Assembly: GCA_020634435.1 (NCBI GenBank)
Contig: JACKBS010000016.1
Span: 124,001-188,000 of the forward strand
Source of the DNA: Ardenticatenaceae bacterium
Lineage (GTDB): Bacteria; Chloroflexota; Anaerolineae; Promineifilales; Promineifilaceae
DNA length: 64,000 bases
Direction: 5' to 3'
How positions within the stretch are numbered: the stretch's first letter is position 1; the number at the start of each line of letters is the position of its first letter. The translations under genes were made by a program, and so were the position numbers. Positions 1-7,395 of this stretch are shown one piece after another. The notes beneath the pieces are model-generated. The model worked only from the letters and a program-made list of their open reading frames with translations. It was not told the origin of the DNA and made no database searches.

Positions 1-2
1 AT

Positions 3-128
3 CGCCAAATCGATCAGGTTATGCCCAAAATAGCCGGGCCAGTGATCCGGTACAACGCCACACTGGCCTACATCAACACCTGGCTCGATCACCTGAAAAA
101 TCAATTTAAACGACACGAAGCGGAGTAA
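3..128 (+). CDS. C-terminal end of an unidentified protein (cut by window start)
   Basis: An open frame enters from the left edge and stops at a TAA at 126-128, giving 41 codons. The tail contains an aromatic/aliphatic stretch (RYNATLAYINTWLDHL) and ends in charged residues (FKRHEAE). Nothing in it identifies a family. Its last bases supply the ribosome-binding site (GGAG at 122-125) of the next small gene, so the two are probably co-transcribed. The frame is supported only by its spacing and continuity. Confidence 0.5.
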   Translation, partial: RQIDQVMPKIAGPVIRYNATLAYINTWLDHLKNQFKRHEAE

Positions 129-132
129 ATTT

Positions 133-351
133 ATGGCTCAACAACTAGATTCAAAGTGGAAAACAAACATTATGATTGTCGGCACCATTGGTGGTGCTTT
201 GATTGGGGCGGGCACGGCATACCTGCTGGCTCGCTCAGCTGAAAGTAATCGGGGCGGACCGCCAGAAATCTCTACCAAAGACCTGCTCAGCACGGGCATC
301 GCCATCATCGGGGTTATTCGCGGTATCGCCGCTTTGGGAGACGGTAAATAG
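133..351 (+). CDS. Small membrane protein, unknown function
   Basis: 72 residues. Start ATG at 133, seven bases after GGAG at 122-125. A short polar N-terminus is followed by a glycine-rich hydrophobic segment at about residues 13-33 (IMIVGTIGGALIGAGTAYLL), which resembles the glycine-zipper membrane helices of YtxH-like small proteins. A second, weaker hydrophobic stretch lies at about 53-67. It probably sits in the cytoplasmic membrane. The gene follows the upstream partial gene by four bases and is followed by a GC-rich hairpin at 361-389, so it likely ends an operon. No function can be assigned. Confidence 0.6.
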   Translation: MAQQLDSKWKTNIMIVGTIGGALIGAGTAYLLARSAESNRGGPPEISTKDLLSTGIAIIGVIRGIAALGDGK

Positions 352-360
352 AATTCTCAT

Positions 361-389
361 CGGACTCGCCCATTTGGTAGGCGAGTCCG
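361..389 (+). terminator. GC-rich hairpin between the small membrane gene and lon
   Basis: A perfect 10-bp inverted repeat (CGGACTCGCC at 361-370, GGCGAGTCCG at 380-389) with a 9-nt loop lies ten bases after the small membrane gene. No U-run follows, so it is at best an atypical terminator. It could also be an mRNA stability element at the head of the lon transcript. Confidence 0.5.
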
Positions 390-437
390 GTCCAGCTCAT
401 TCCACCGGCAGCACAGCACACCAGCTTTCGATACCCT

Positions 438-2918
438 ATGAGTAATTTTGACAGGCTCCATGAGGGCACCTTCCCTGAAGAGACCATCCTGACAGGTGAA
501 GCCAGGGCAGCCGCTCTTCGCCCCGCCCTCACGCCGGTTGAATTTCCGCAATCCCTGCCTATTCTGCCACTAAGAGGACTGGTTGTTTATCCGCATACGG
601 CCGTTCCCCTCAACGTTGGGCAGCCCCGCTCCATTCGCTTGCTCGAAAGCACTAATCCGCAAAATGGCCTCATCGGTCTGTGCGCCAGCCACGACAAAGA
701 CCGTGCCACCCCTGGCCCCGACGAGATTTACCGCGTTGGCACCATCGGCTCAGTTCATCGTCAGCTGCGCCGCAAAGATGGCACCATCCGCATGTTGGTC
801 AACGGCCTACAGCGCTTTCGCATCAAAGAGTTCATCGCCACCGATCCATTTTTGGTCGCCGAAATTGAACCATTTCCCGAAGACGTATCGGCCAACACGC
901 AAAGCGTCGCCATGTCCCGCAATCTGGTGGACATGTTCTTGCGGCTGGCCGAATATGTCCCCAGCATTCCCGGCGATTTGCTCGCTTCTAGCCTGAACAT
1001 GGAAAATCCGCTACAGCTGGTCTACACCGTAGCCACGTACCTTCAGCTGGAACTCAATGAGGCGCAGCAGTTTTTAGAGTTCAATGCCCTCACCGAAAAG
1101 CTGGCCTGGCTGGTGCGCCACATCGGCCAGGAGACAGAGATCATGGAGATGGGGCAGCGCATCCGTTCCGAGGCCGTGGGGCAGATGGAGCAGGCGCAGC
1201 GCGAATACTTTTTGCGCGAACAGCTCAAGGCGATTCAGCGTGAATTGGGCGAGGCCGACGAGCGGGAAATGGAAGCCAGAACGTTCCGCGAAAAAATCGA
1301 AGCGGCTAACATGCCCGTCGAGGCCCGCCAGGAAGCGGAACGTGAACTCAGCCGATTGACCCGGCTGCCGGTTGCCGCGGCGGAGTACGGCGTGGTGCGC
1401 ACTTACCTGGAATGGCTGGTGAATCTGCCCTGGGACGTCTCCACCACCGATAATCTGGACCTGGCCCACGCTCGTGCCGTGCTGGATGAAGATCATCACG
1501 GACTGGATGAGGTGAAGGAGCGGATTGTTGAATTTTTGGCGGTGCGGCGGCTGCGGCAGGGGCGCATGGTAGATGGTAAATGGAATGAAACGGCCGTTTC
1601 CACATCTCCCACCTCCGATCGCCACGGCGCAATTCTTTGCTTTGTTGGCCCACCCGGCGTTGGCAAAACTTCGCTCGGTCGCTCCATTGCCCGCGCGATG
1701 GGCCGCCAGTTTGCCCGCATCTCCCTGGGCGGCATGCGCGACGAGGCCGAAATTCGTGGCCACCGCCGCACCTACATTGGTGCGCTACCCGGCCGCATCA
1801 TGCAAACGCTGCGCCGCTGTGGCAGCAAAAATCCCGTGGTCATTTTGGATGAGATCGACAAGCTCGGCGCTGATTTTCGCGGCGATCCGGCCTCAGCCTT
1901 GCTGGAGGTGCTGGACCCAGAGCAAAACAACACCTTCCGCGACCATTACCTGGATGTTCCATTTGATCTGTCCTGCGTGATGTTTATCACCACGGCCAAC
2001 ACGCTGGACGCGATTCCCGTACCGTTGCAAGACCGCATGGAAGTCATCCGGCTGGCTGGCTACACGGAAAGCGAGAAGGTAGCCATTGCCGAAAATTACC
2101 TGGCTCCGCGCCAGATTCGGCAGAACGGGCTGCTGCCAGAAGAGGTGGTGCTGGATACGGCCGTTCTCCGCCAGATCATCCGTGACTACACGCGTGAAGC
2201 CGGTGTCAGAGAGCTAGAGCGGCAAATTGGTCGGGTATGTCGCAAAGTAGCAACGGCCGTTGCTAACCAACCAGATGGCAGCCCAATTGCCCGTCAACAA
2301 ATCCAGCCGGAGCAGTTGCCCGATTTTCTGGGTCCGGTGCGCTACTTTGCCGATGCCGCGCAGCGCACCAGCCTGGCTGGGGTAGCTACCGGGCTGGCCT
2401 GGACCAGCACCGGCGGGCATATTTTATTTATCGAGGCGGCCCAAATGCCGGGCCAAAAAGGACTCACCATCACCGGGCAGCTGGGGGAAGTGATGCAAGA
2501 GTCCGCGCAGGCCGCCCTCACCTACGTGCGATCCAAGGCCGAACAGCTCGGCATTGCGGCCAATTTTTTTGATCAGCACGACATTCACATTCATATCCCC
2601 GCTGGCGCTATCCCCAAAGATGGCCCATCTGCCGGTATCACCATTGCCACAGCGCTGGCCTCGCTGCTTACCAAGCGGCCAGTCTGTCACGATACGGGCA
2701 TGACAGGGGAAATTACTTTACGTGGTCAGGTCATGCCAATTGGGGGGCTAAAGGAAAAAGTGTTGGCGGCGCACCGCGCCGGGCTGCACACCGTGATTTT
2801 GCCCTCTCAAAACGGGCCAGACTTGGCCGACATTCCAGATGAAATTAAAGAGGAGATGTCGTTTGTGTTAGCCCACACAATGGATGATGTGCTAAACGCG
2901 GCGCTCTGTACGGATTAG
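438..2918 (+). CDS. lon: ATP-dependent protease LonA
   Basis: 826 residues, a normal LonA length. The N-terminal substrate-binding domain begins with the typical LPILPLRGLVVYPHTAVPL. A coiled-coil region follows, then the AAA+ module with Walker A GPPGVGKTS near residue 404 and Walker B VVILDEIDKL. The C-terminal peptidase domain has the catalytic Ser in KDGPSAG near residue 731 and the catalytic Lys in GGLKEK near residue 774. It degrades misfolded and regulatory proteins in the cytoplasm. The start at 438 has no clear Shine-Dalgarno sequence. About 19 extra residues at roughly 377-395, just before Walker A, contain an ACGGCCGT copy and are absent from ordinary LonA (see findings). The gene leads a tight co-directional group. 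Confidence 0.97.
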   Translation: MSNFDRLHEGTFPEETILTGEARAAALRPALTPVEFPQSLPILPLRGLVVYPHTAVPLNVGQPRSIRLLESTNPQNGLIGLCASHDKDRATPGPDEIYRVGTIGSVHRQLRRKDGTIRMLVNGLQRFRIKEFIATDPFLVAEIEPFPEDVSANTQSVAMSRNLVDMFLRLAEYVPSIPGDLLASSLNMENPLQLVYTVATYLQLELNEAQQFLEFNALTEKLAWLVRHIGQETEIMEMGQRIRSEAVGQMEQAQREYFLREQLKAIQRELGEADEREMEARTFREKIEAANMPVEARQEAERELSRLTRLPVAAAEYGVVRTYLEWLVNLPWDVSTTDNLDLAHARAVLDEDHHGLDEVKERIVEFLAVRRLRQGRMVDGKWNETAVSTSPTSDRHGAILCFVGPPGVGKTSLGRSIARAMGRQFARISLGGMRDEAEIRGHRRTYIGALPGRIMQTLRRCGSKNPVVILDEIDKLGADFRGDPASALLEVLDPEQNNTFRDHYLDVPFDLSCVMFITTANTLDAIPVPLQDRMEVIRLAGYTESEKVAIAENYLAPRQIRQNGLLPEEVVLDTAVLRQIIRDYTREAGVRELERQIGRVCRKVATAVANQPDGSPIARQQIQPEQLPDFLGPVRYFADAAQRTSLAGVATGLAWTSTGGHILFIEAAQMPGQKGLTITGQLGEVMQESAQAALTYVRSKAEQLGIAANFFDQHDIHIHIPAGAIPKDGPSAGITIATALASLLTKRPVCHDTGMTGEITLRGQVMPIGGLKEKVLAAHRAGLHTVILPSQNGPDLADIPDEIKEEMSFVLAHTMDDVLNAALCTD

Positions 2919-2923
2919 AAAAC

Positions 2924-3307
2924 ATGAAACAAGTCATTGTTGTTGACGACGACAACACGAATTCAAGCTTAATAAAAATGCTGCTAGAGCTAGACGGCTT
3001 TAGCGTACAAACCTGTGAAGACCAGGCCAAAGCTACGGCGGCGGCTACGTCAGAAACCCAGGCATTTGTCATCGACTGTCACCTGGCACGTGGGCGCAGT
3101 GGGCTGGATTTACTCCGCGCGATTCGTGCCGGAGAAACCAATGCTGCTGTAAATACGGCCGTTATCATCACGTCCGGTGATTACCGGCAAGAAGATGAAT
3201 CAAAGGCCTCAGGTGCCGACCTATTTTTGCTCAAACCCTACCCACCCGATGCCCTCTCGGCCACCATTAACGCCATCCTGGAAATGGGAGCAGAAGATGA
3301 GCAATAG
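2924..3307 (+). CDS. Stand-alone response-regulator receiver (CheY-like) protein
   Basis: 127 residues, a single REC domain with no output domain. Visible are the acidic pocket DDD at 8-10, the phospho-acceptor Asp51 in VIDCHL, the switch Thr/Ser around 83-84 (IITSGD) and the conserved Lys104 in LLKPY. It should be phosphorylated by an unlinked histidine kinase and act through protein contact, since it has no DNA-binding part. It starts five bases after lon. Its last codons overlap the start of the PHP/AlbA_2 gene (ATG at 3297 inside the final GATGAGCAATAG), so the two are translationally coupled and the downstream protein is a natural candidate partner. Confidence 0.9.
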   Translation: MKQVIVVDDDNTNSSLIKMLLELDGFSVQTCEDQAKATAAATSETQAFVIDCHLARGRSGLDLLRAIRAGETNAAVNTAVIITSGDYRQEDESKASGADLFLLKPYPPDALSATINAILEMGAEDEQ

Positions 3308-5075
3308 TCGTTCCCGCAAACGCAAACCACAGCACAGCAATGCACCCTCACGCCAGTGGCGGCGCATGGATTTACATCTACATACCCCCGGTTCCAGTGA
3401 CTATCAGGAAAGCAACGTCAGCTATTTGGATATTCTGCGTCAGGCAGAAATTCGTGGCCTGGACATCATCGCCTTTACTGACCACAACACGGTCGCCGGG
3501 TTTGCCACCATGCGCAAAGAAGTGGAACAACTGCTTTGGCTGGAAGGGCTCAACCGGTTAGACCCCGAAGAAAAGCGGCGGCTAGACGAATACCGCCGCC
3601 TGCTGGACAAAATTTTGGTGCTGCCGGGTTTTGAATTTACGGCCACGTTTGGCTTTCACATTCTGGGCATTTTTCCTCAGGACACGCCGACTGGCTTTCT
3701 GGAACATTTGCTGCTCACGCTGCGCGTCCCCTTGGAATCGCTCAAGAAAGGCAGCGCCACCGTGGGCGCCACGGCCGATGTGCTCACTGCCTACCGCGTC
3801 ATCAATGATGCGGGCGGTATTGTCATTGCCGCACACGCCAACTCCAGCAACGGCGTAGCCATGCGCGGGCTGGATTTTGGCGGCCAAACGCGCATTGCCT
3901 ACACGCAAGACATTAACCTGCATGTGTTGGAAGTGACCGACCTGGACAAACGCGGCCGTTACACCACCCGCCGCTTTTTTGATGGCTCCAAGCCAGAATA
4001 TCCCCGCCCGATGCGCTGCATCCAGGGTTCCGATGCCCACCGGCTGATTCGCGAAAATGCCAACTCAAAACTGCTGGGCATTGGCGACCGGGTCACCGAA
4101 ATTTTGCTGCGCGAAGTTTCGTTTGCGGCGCTGGCTGAGGTGTTAAAGGGGAATGATTTGTCGCTCACACGGCCGTATCGCGGCCCAGCCACCCCCATCG
4201 ACTTTGTGCAGTTGGCCCGTGAGGAAGGCGAATCAATCGTCCAGTCCTTCCACGTCTCGATTGCGCAGCGCGGCGGCCATATGGACCGTGTGTTGCAAGA
4301 CGTGTGCGCTATGGCCAACAGCAATGGCGGCACCATCTACATTGGCGTCTCGGCCAACCCCAAAGAAAAACCAGTCGGTGTGCGTGACCATAACGGGGTC
4401 ATCGACCGGCTAGAAAATGCGATCAGCAACCGCTTCTCGCCGGAGCCCAACATCCACATCGACAATTTGCCTTCACAGGGCAACCAGATTGTGCGGATCA
4501 CCGTCCAGCCGGGACACGAAGCGCCCTACGCCATCGACGACAACCGCTTCTACATTCGCGACGACACGGAAACCAGCCTGGCGGTGCGCGATGAAATTGT
4601 TGGCCTGGTCAGGCGCAGCCTGGGCCAAACGGCCGAATCTGAAACTCAAGAAGTATTGCCGCCGCTGCCACCCATCGGGCAGCTCCAACCGCAAATTGTG
4701 CCCCCCACTCTGGCCGACCCCACCGTGGTGGAACCGCCGCGCACCGGCGTGGAAATTGTGGAGAGCGAAAAACGCCAGGGCACTTACTACCACACCGTGC
4801 GCGATTTGCGCAACGGCAGCCTGATCAAAAACGTCACCCGCTCATCGGCACGAAAGTTGTGGCATTACGCTATTACCCAGGTAGAGAGCGGTGCGCCCAA
4901 GTCCGCCGAAATTTCCTGGCAAGGCAACATTGCCGTGCTGGATGTGCGCCGCAAAAACGATAGTGTCTGGTACGACCTGGCCATGCGTGAAGGCGACACC
5001 ATTCACTATTTCTACGGCGTTACCGACAGCGGCCTGAACGACAACTGGCTGACGCTCATCGAAAAGGCGCAGTAA
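3297..5075 (+). CDS. PHP-domain phosphoesterase fused to an AlbA_2 (Schlafen-type) domain
   Basis: 592 residues from the ATG at 3297, which overlaps the upstream receiver gene by 11 bases; the frame stays open further upstream, but that region is the receiver gene itself. Residues about 20-290 form a PHP domain with its metal-binding motifs: HLH (His27, His29), TDH (Asp62, His63), Glu113, His121, His180 and SDAH (Asp246, His248). Residues about 305-440 match the AlbA_2 domain of Schlafen-like proteins (AMANSNGGTIYIGV, then FYIRDDTET). A proline-rich linker leads to a C-terminal 100-residue domain I do not recognise. PHP domains hydrolyse phosphate esters or nucleotides, and AlbA_2 domains bind or cut nucleic acid. 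The substrate is unknown. A nucleic-acid-linked phosphoesterase acting with the receiver protein is an inference. Confidence 0.85.
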   Translation: MSNSRSRKRKPQHSNAPSRQWRRMDLHLHTPGSSDYQESNVSYLDILRQAEIRGLDIIAFTDHNTVAGFATMRKEVEQLLWLEGLNRLDPEEKRRLDEYRRLLDKILVLPGFEFTATFGFHILGIFPQDTPTGFLEHLLLTLRVPLESLKKGSATVGATADVLTAYRVINDAGGIVIAAHANSSNGVAMRGLDFGGQTRIAYTQDINLHVLEVTDLDKRGRYTTRRFFDGSKPEYPRPMRCIQGSDAHRLIRENANSKLLGIGDRVTEILLREVSFAALAEVLKGNDLSLTRPYRGPATPIDFVQLAREEGESIVQSFHVSIAQRGGHMDRVLQDVCAMANSNGGTIYIGVSANPKEKPVGVRDHNGVIDRLENAISNRFSPEPNIHIDNLPSQGNQIVRITVQPGHEAPYAIDDNRFYIRDDTETSLAVRDEIVGLVRRSLGQTAESETQEVLPPLPPIGQLQPQIVPPTLADPTVVEPPRTGVEIVESEKRQGTYYHTVRDLRNGSLIKNVTRSSARKLWHYAITQVESGAPKSAEISWQGNIAVLDVRRKNDSVWYDLAMREGDTIHYFYGVTDSGLNDNWLTLIEKAQ

Positions 5076-5077
5076 CC

Positions 5078-5575
5078 ATGCGTGTGGGCTTGCTTACCGT
5101 TTCAGATCGGGGTGCGCGTGGTGAATATGAAGATCGCAGCGGCCCGCTGTTGGCTGAGATTGTGCAGAGCAAGACGCCGTGGCAAGTAAGCCATCGCGCC
5201 GTTGTGCCCGATGAGCAGGCCGATATCGCCGAAATGCTGCGCCGTTGGTGCGACGAGGGAGTCAATCTCATCCTCACCAGCGGCGGCACCGGGCTTGCGC
5301 CCCGCGACGTCACGCCCGAGGCCACCAAAGCAGTCATCGAGCGCGAAACACCGGGCATTGCCGAAGCGCTGCGTGCTGAAAGCCTCAAGATCACCCGCCA
5401 TGCGATGTTGTCTCGCGCCGTGGCCGGGATTCGCGGCCAAACGCTGATCATCAACCTGCCGGGCAGTCCCAAAGCCGTACGCGAAAACATGGATGTGCTG
5501 CTGCCCATCCTGCCCCACGCGCTAGAGTTGCTCACCAACACCCCCGGCAGCGAAAGCCACCACCGCCAAGTGTAG
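5078..5575 (+). CDS. mog: Molybdopterin adenylyltransferase family protein (MogA/MoaB)
   Basis: 165 residues, the size of a single-domain MogA/MoaB protein. The N-terminus VGLLTVSDRGARG and the signature ILTSGGTGLAPRDVTPEAT are diagnostic of the MoCF-binding fold. The later TLIINLPGSPKAVRENM completes the family pattern. MogA activates molybdopterin by adenylylation before metal insertion, in the cytoplasm. MoaB paralogues can have weaker or regulatory roles, and sequence alone does not settle which this is. It starts two bases after the PHP/AlbA_2 stop, in the same operon as lon. No other molybdenum-cofactor gene is visible nearby. Confidence 0.92.
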   Translation: MRVGLLTVSDRGARGEYEDRSGPLLAEIVQSKTPWQVSHRAVVPDEQADIAEMLRRWCDEGVNLILTSGGTGLAPRDVTPEATKAVIERETPGIAEALRAESLKITRHAMLSRAVAGIRGQTLIINLPGSPKAVRENMDVLLPILPHALELLTNTPGSESHHRQV

Positions 5576-5627
5576 GAGATTAGAGATTGAACAAATCTCA
5601 ATTTCCAATCTCCAATCTCTAATCTCC
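5575..5627. repeat. 15-bp perfect inverted repeat between mog and the rRNA methyltransferase gene
   Basis: GGAGATTAGAGATTG at 5575-5589 is repeated in inverted orientation at 5613-5627 with a 23-nt spacer that itself carries AATCTC-type units. It begins in the mog stop codon and ends seven bases before the next ATG. It lacks the U-tract of a simple terminator and looks like a dispersed repeat unit or an mRNA hairpin at an operon junction. Confidence 0.7.
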
Positions 5628-5633
5628 AAATTT

Positions 5634-6839
5634 ATGCATACCATTACCGCTCAAATCATCCTAAAATCTGGCAGAGAAAAATCGGCATTAAATCGGCATC
5701 CGTGGCTGTTTTCTGGCGCGATCGGTCGGGTGGAGGGCAATCCGCAGCCGGGGGATTTGGTGCAAGTTTTGGATAGCAACGGCCGTTTCCTGGCTACCGG
5801 CTACTACAATCCCCACTCCCAAATTCGGGTGCGCCTGCTAAGCTGGTCGGCGGAAGAGCGGATCGACGAGGCGTTTTGGAACGGCCGTCTCCAACAAGCC
5901 CAGCGTAACCGCCAAATGCTAAACCTGGAACCTGCCACCACTGCCTACCGCCTGGTCAACGCCGAAGCCGACGGCCAGCCCGGTCTCATCGTAGACAAAT
6001 ACGGCGATTTTTTGGTGATGCAATCATTAACGATGGGCATCGAGCGCCTAAAAGAGACGATTTTGGCAGCGCTGAACCAACTCTGGCAGCCTCAGGGCAT
6101 CGTGGAACGGTCCGATGCTGATGTGCGCAAAAAGGAAGGCCTGCCCCGCCTCAACCGCGTCGCTAGCGGCGCAACGCCACCGGAAACTGTCGTGATTCAA
6201 GAGAATGGCATTCTGTTTGGCGTCAACTTGCTGGAAGGGCACAAAAGTGGCTTTTACCTGGATCAGCGGGAGAACCGAACGGCCGTTACCCAGCCACACC
6301 ACATCGCCGACAAAACCATGCTTAACGTCTTCGCCTACACTGGTGGCTTTGGCCTGTACGCCATCGCCAACGGGGCGCGGCAGGTAACTCACATCGACAG
6401 TTCGTATGATGCGCTAACCCTGGCAGAGCAGAATGTGGAAAGAAATGGCTGGAAACGGCCGCAGGACGAATATATTGCGGGCGACGCCTTCGACGTGTTG
6501 CGCCACTACCGAGACACCAACCAAACCTTCGACGTCATTGTGCTGGACCCACCCAAATTTGCCCACAGCCAGCGCGATATTGATCGCGCCACACGCGGTT
6601 ACAAAGATTTAAACTGGCTGGCGCTGCGGCTGCTGCCACCGGGCGGTTTGCTGGCGACCTTTTCCTGCTCCGGCCTTATCAGCGCCGACCTGTTTCAAAA
6701 AGTGCTGTTTGGCGCGGCCGTAGATGCCGGGCGGCAGGTGCAAATCATCCAGACCCTCACCCAGGGGCCAGACCATCCGGTGCTGCTCACCTTTCCTGAA
6801 TCGGCTTATTTGAAAGGCTTTTTGTGCCGCGTTTGGTAG
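5634..6839 (+). CDS. rlmI: Class I SAM-dependent rRNA large-subunit methyltransferase (RlmI/YccW type)
   Basis: 401 residues, the usual RlmI length. An N-terminal PUA RNA-binding domain (about 1-80, with HPWLFSGAIGRVEG) is followed by the EEHEE-like middle region and a Rossmann methyltransferase. The latter shows the SAM-binding segment LNVFAYTGGFGLYAI, the catalytic motif LDPPKF and the cysteine motif FSCSGLIS. The family methylates C5 of a cytosine in 23S rRNA. The start at 5634 directly follows the 15-bp inverted repeat and has no strong ribosome-binding site, so coupling to mog is uncertain. A 5-methyluridine-forming relative is possible but less likely. Confidence 0.92.
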   Translation: MHTITAQIILKSGREKSALNRHPWLFSGAIGRVEGNPQPGDLVQVLDSNGRFLATGYYNPHSQIRVRLLSWSAEERIDEAFWNGRLQQAQRNRQMLNLEPATTAYRLVNAEADGQPGLIVDKYGDFLVMQSLTMGIERLKETILAALNQLWQPQGIVERSDADVRKKEGLPRLNRVASGATPPETVVIQENGILFGVNLLEGHKSGFYLDQRENRTAVTQPHHIADKTMLNVFAYTGGFGLYAIANGARQVTHIDSSYDALTLAEQNVERNGWKRPQDEYIAGDAFDVLRHYRDTNQTFDVIVLDPPKFAHSQRDIDRATRGYKDLNWLALRLLPPGGLLATFSCSGLISADLFQKVLFGAAVDAGRQVQIIQTLTQGPDHPVLLTFPESAYLKGFLCRVW

Positions 6840-6916
6840 CCTCAGCGTCCCCCCACCTCTTTTGACAATCCACAAATATTATTGCTGAAGTTCTTGGCCG
6901 AACTTGCCAGATGCAG

Positions 6917-6945
6917 TTGACATTGAGATGTCTAGTGCATAAAAT
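6917..6945 (+). promoter_or_regulatory. Sigma-70-type promoter of the padR operon
   Basis: TTGACA at 6917-6922 and TAAAAT at 6940-6945 are separated by exactly 17 bases. The pair lies 64 bases upstream of the chosen padR start and just before the palindrome at 6969-6995. Confidence 0.8.
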
Positions 6946-6968
6946 ACAAAGTCTAACTATACAGTTGC

Positions 6969-6995
6969 GCGATATATAGTCAGGCCATATATCGC
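6969..6995. promoter_or_regulatory. Probable PadR operator palindrome
   Basis: GCGATATAT at 6969-6977 and ATATATCGC at 6987-6995 form a perfect 9-bp inverted repeat with a 9-bp centre. It sits between the -10 box and the ribosome-binding site of padR. PadR proteins commonly repress their own operon through such dyads, so autoregulation is likely. Confidence 0.7.
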
Positions 6996-7008
6996 TTTGG
7001 AGAAAAAA

Positions 7009-7395
7009 GTGGCCGAAACTGCTCAAAAACCGGAAAGCCATCTCCCATTAACCCCCACTGTTTTCCACATTTTGCTCGCCCTGGCAGATGAAGACCGGCA
7101 TGGTTATGGCATCATTCAGGAAGTAAAACTGCGCACGCAGGACAAGGTGCATCTGATGGCCGGCACGCTGTACGGGGCAATCAAGCGCTTGTTGGAGCGT
7201 GGCCTCATCGCGGAAATAGATGAGCGACCGGACCCAGAGCTGGATGATGAACGACGACGTTATTACCGGCTAACAGACTTTGGCCAGCGGGTGCTGGCAG
7301 CAGAAGTGGCCCGCCTGGAAGAACAGATACAACAGGCGCGGAACAAGCAGTTGGTACCCAGCAGTAAGCCAGTGCAGGTGGCAGTGAGCTATTAA
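7009..7395 (+). CDS. PadR-family transcriptional regulator
   Basis: 128 residues from GTG at 7009. This start is preferred over the in-frame TTG at 6997 because GGAG at 6999-7002 lies six bases before the GTG. The winged helix-turn-helix is typical of PadR: LTPTVFHILLALADEDRHGYGIIQEV, given here only as the opening LTPTVFHILLALADEDRHGY, then LMAGTLYGAIKRLLERGLI and RRRYYRLTDFGQRVL. It is a small subfamily-2-like member with a short C-terminal dimerisation helix. It should bind the 6969-6995 palindrome and repress its operon. Its TAA overlaps the ATG of the downstream membrane protein gene, a common pairing for PadR genes. Confidence 0.93.
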   Translation: MAETAQKPESHLPLTPTVFHILLALADEDRHGYGIIQEVKLRTQDKVHLMAGTLYGAIKRLLERGLIAEIDERPDPELDDERRRYYRLTDFGQRVLAAEVARLEEQIQQARNKQLVPSSKPVQVAVSY

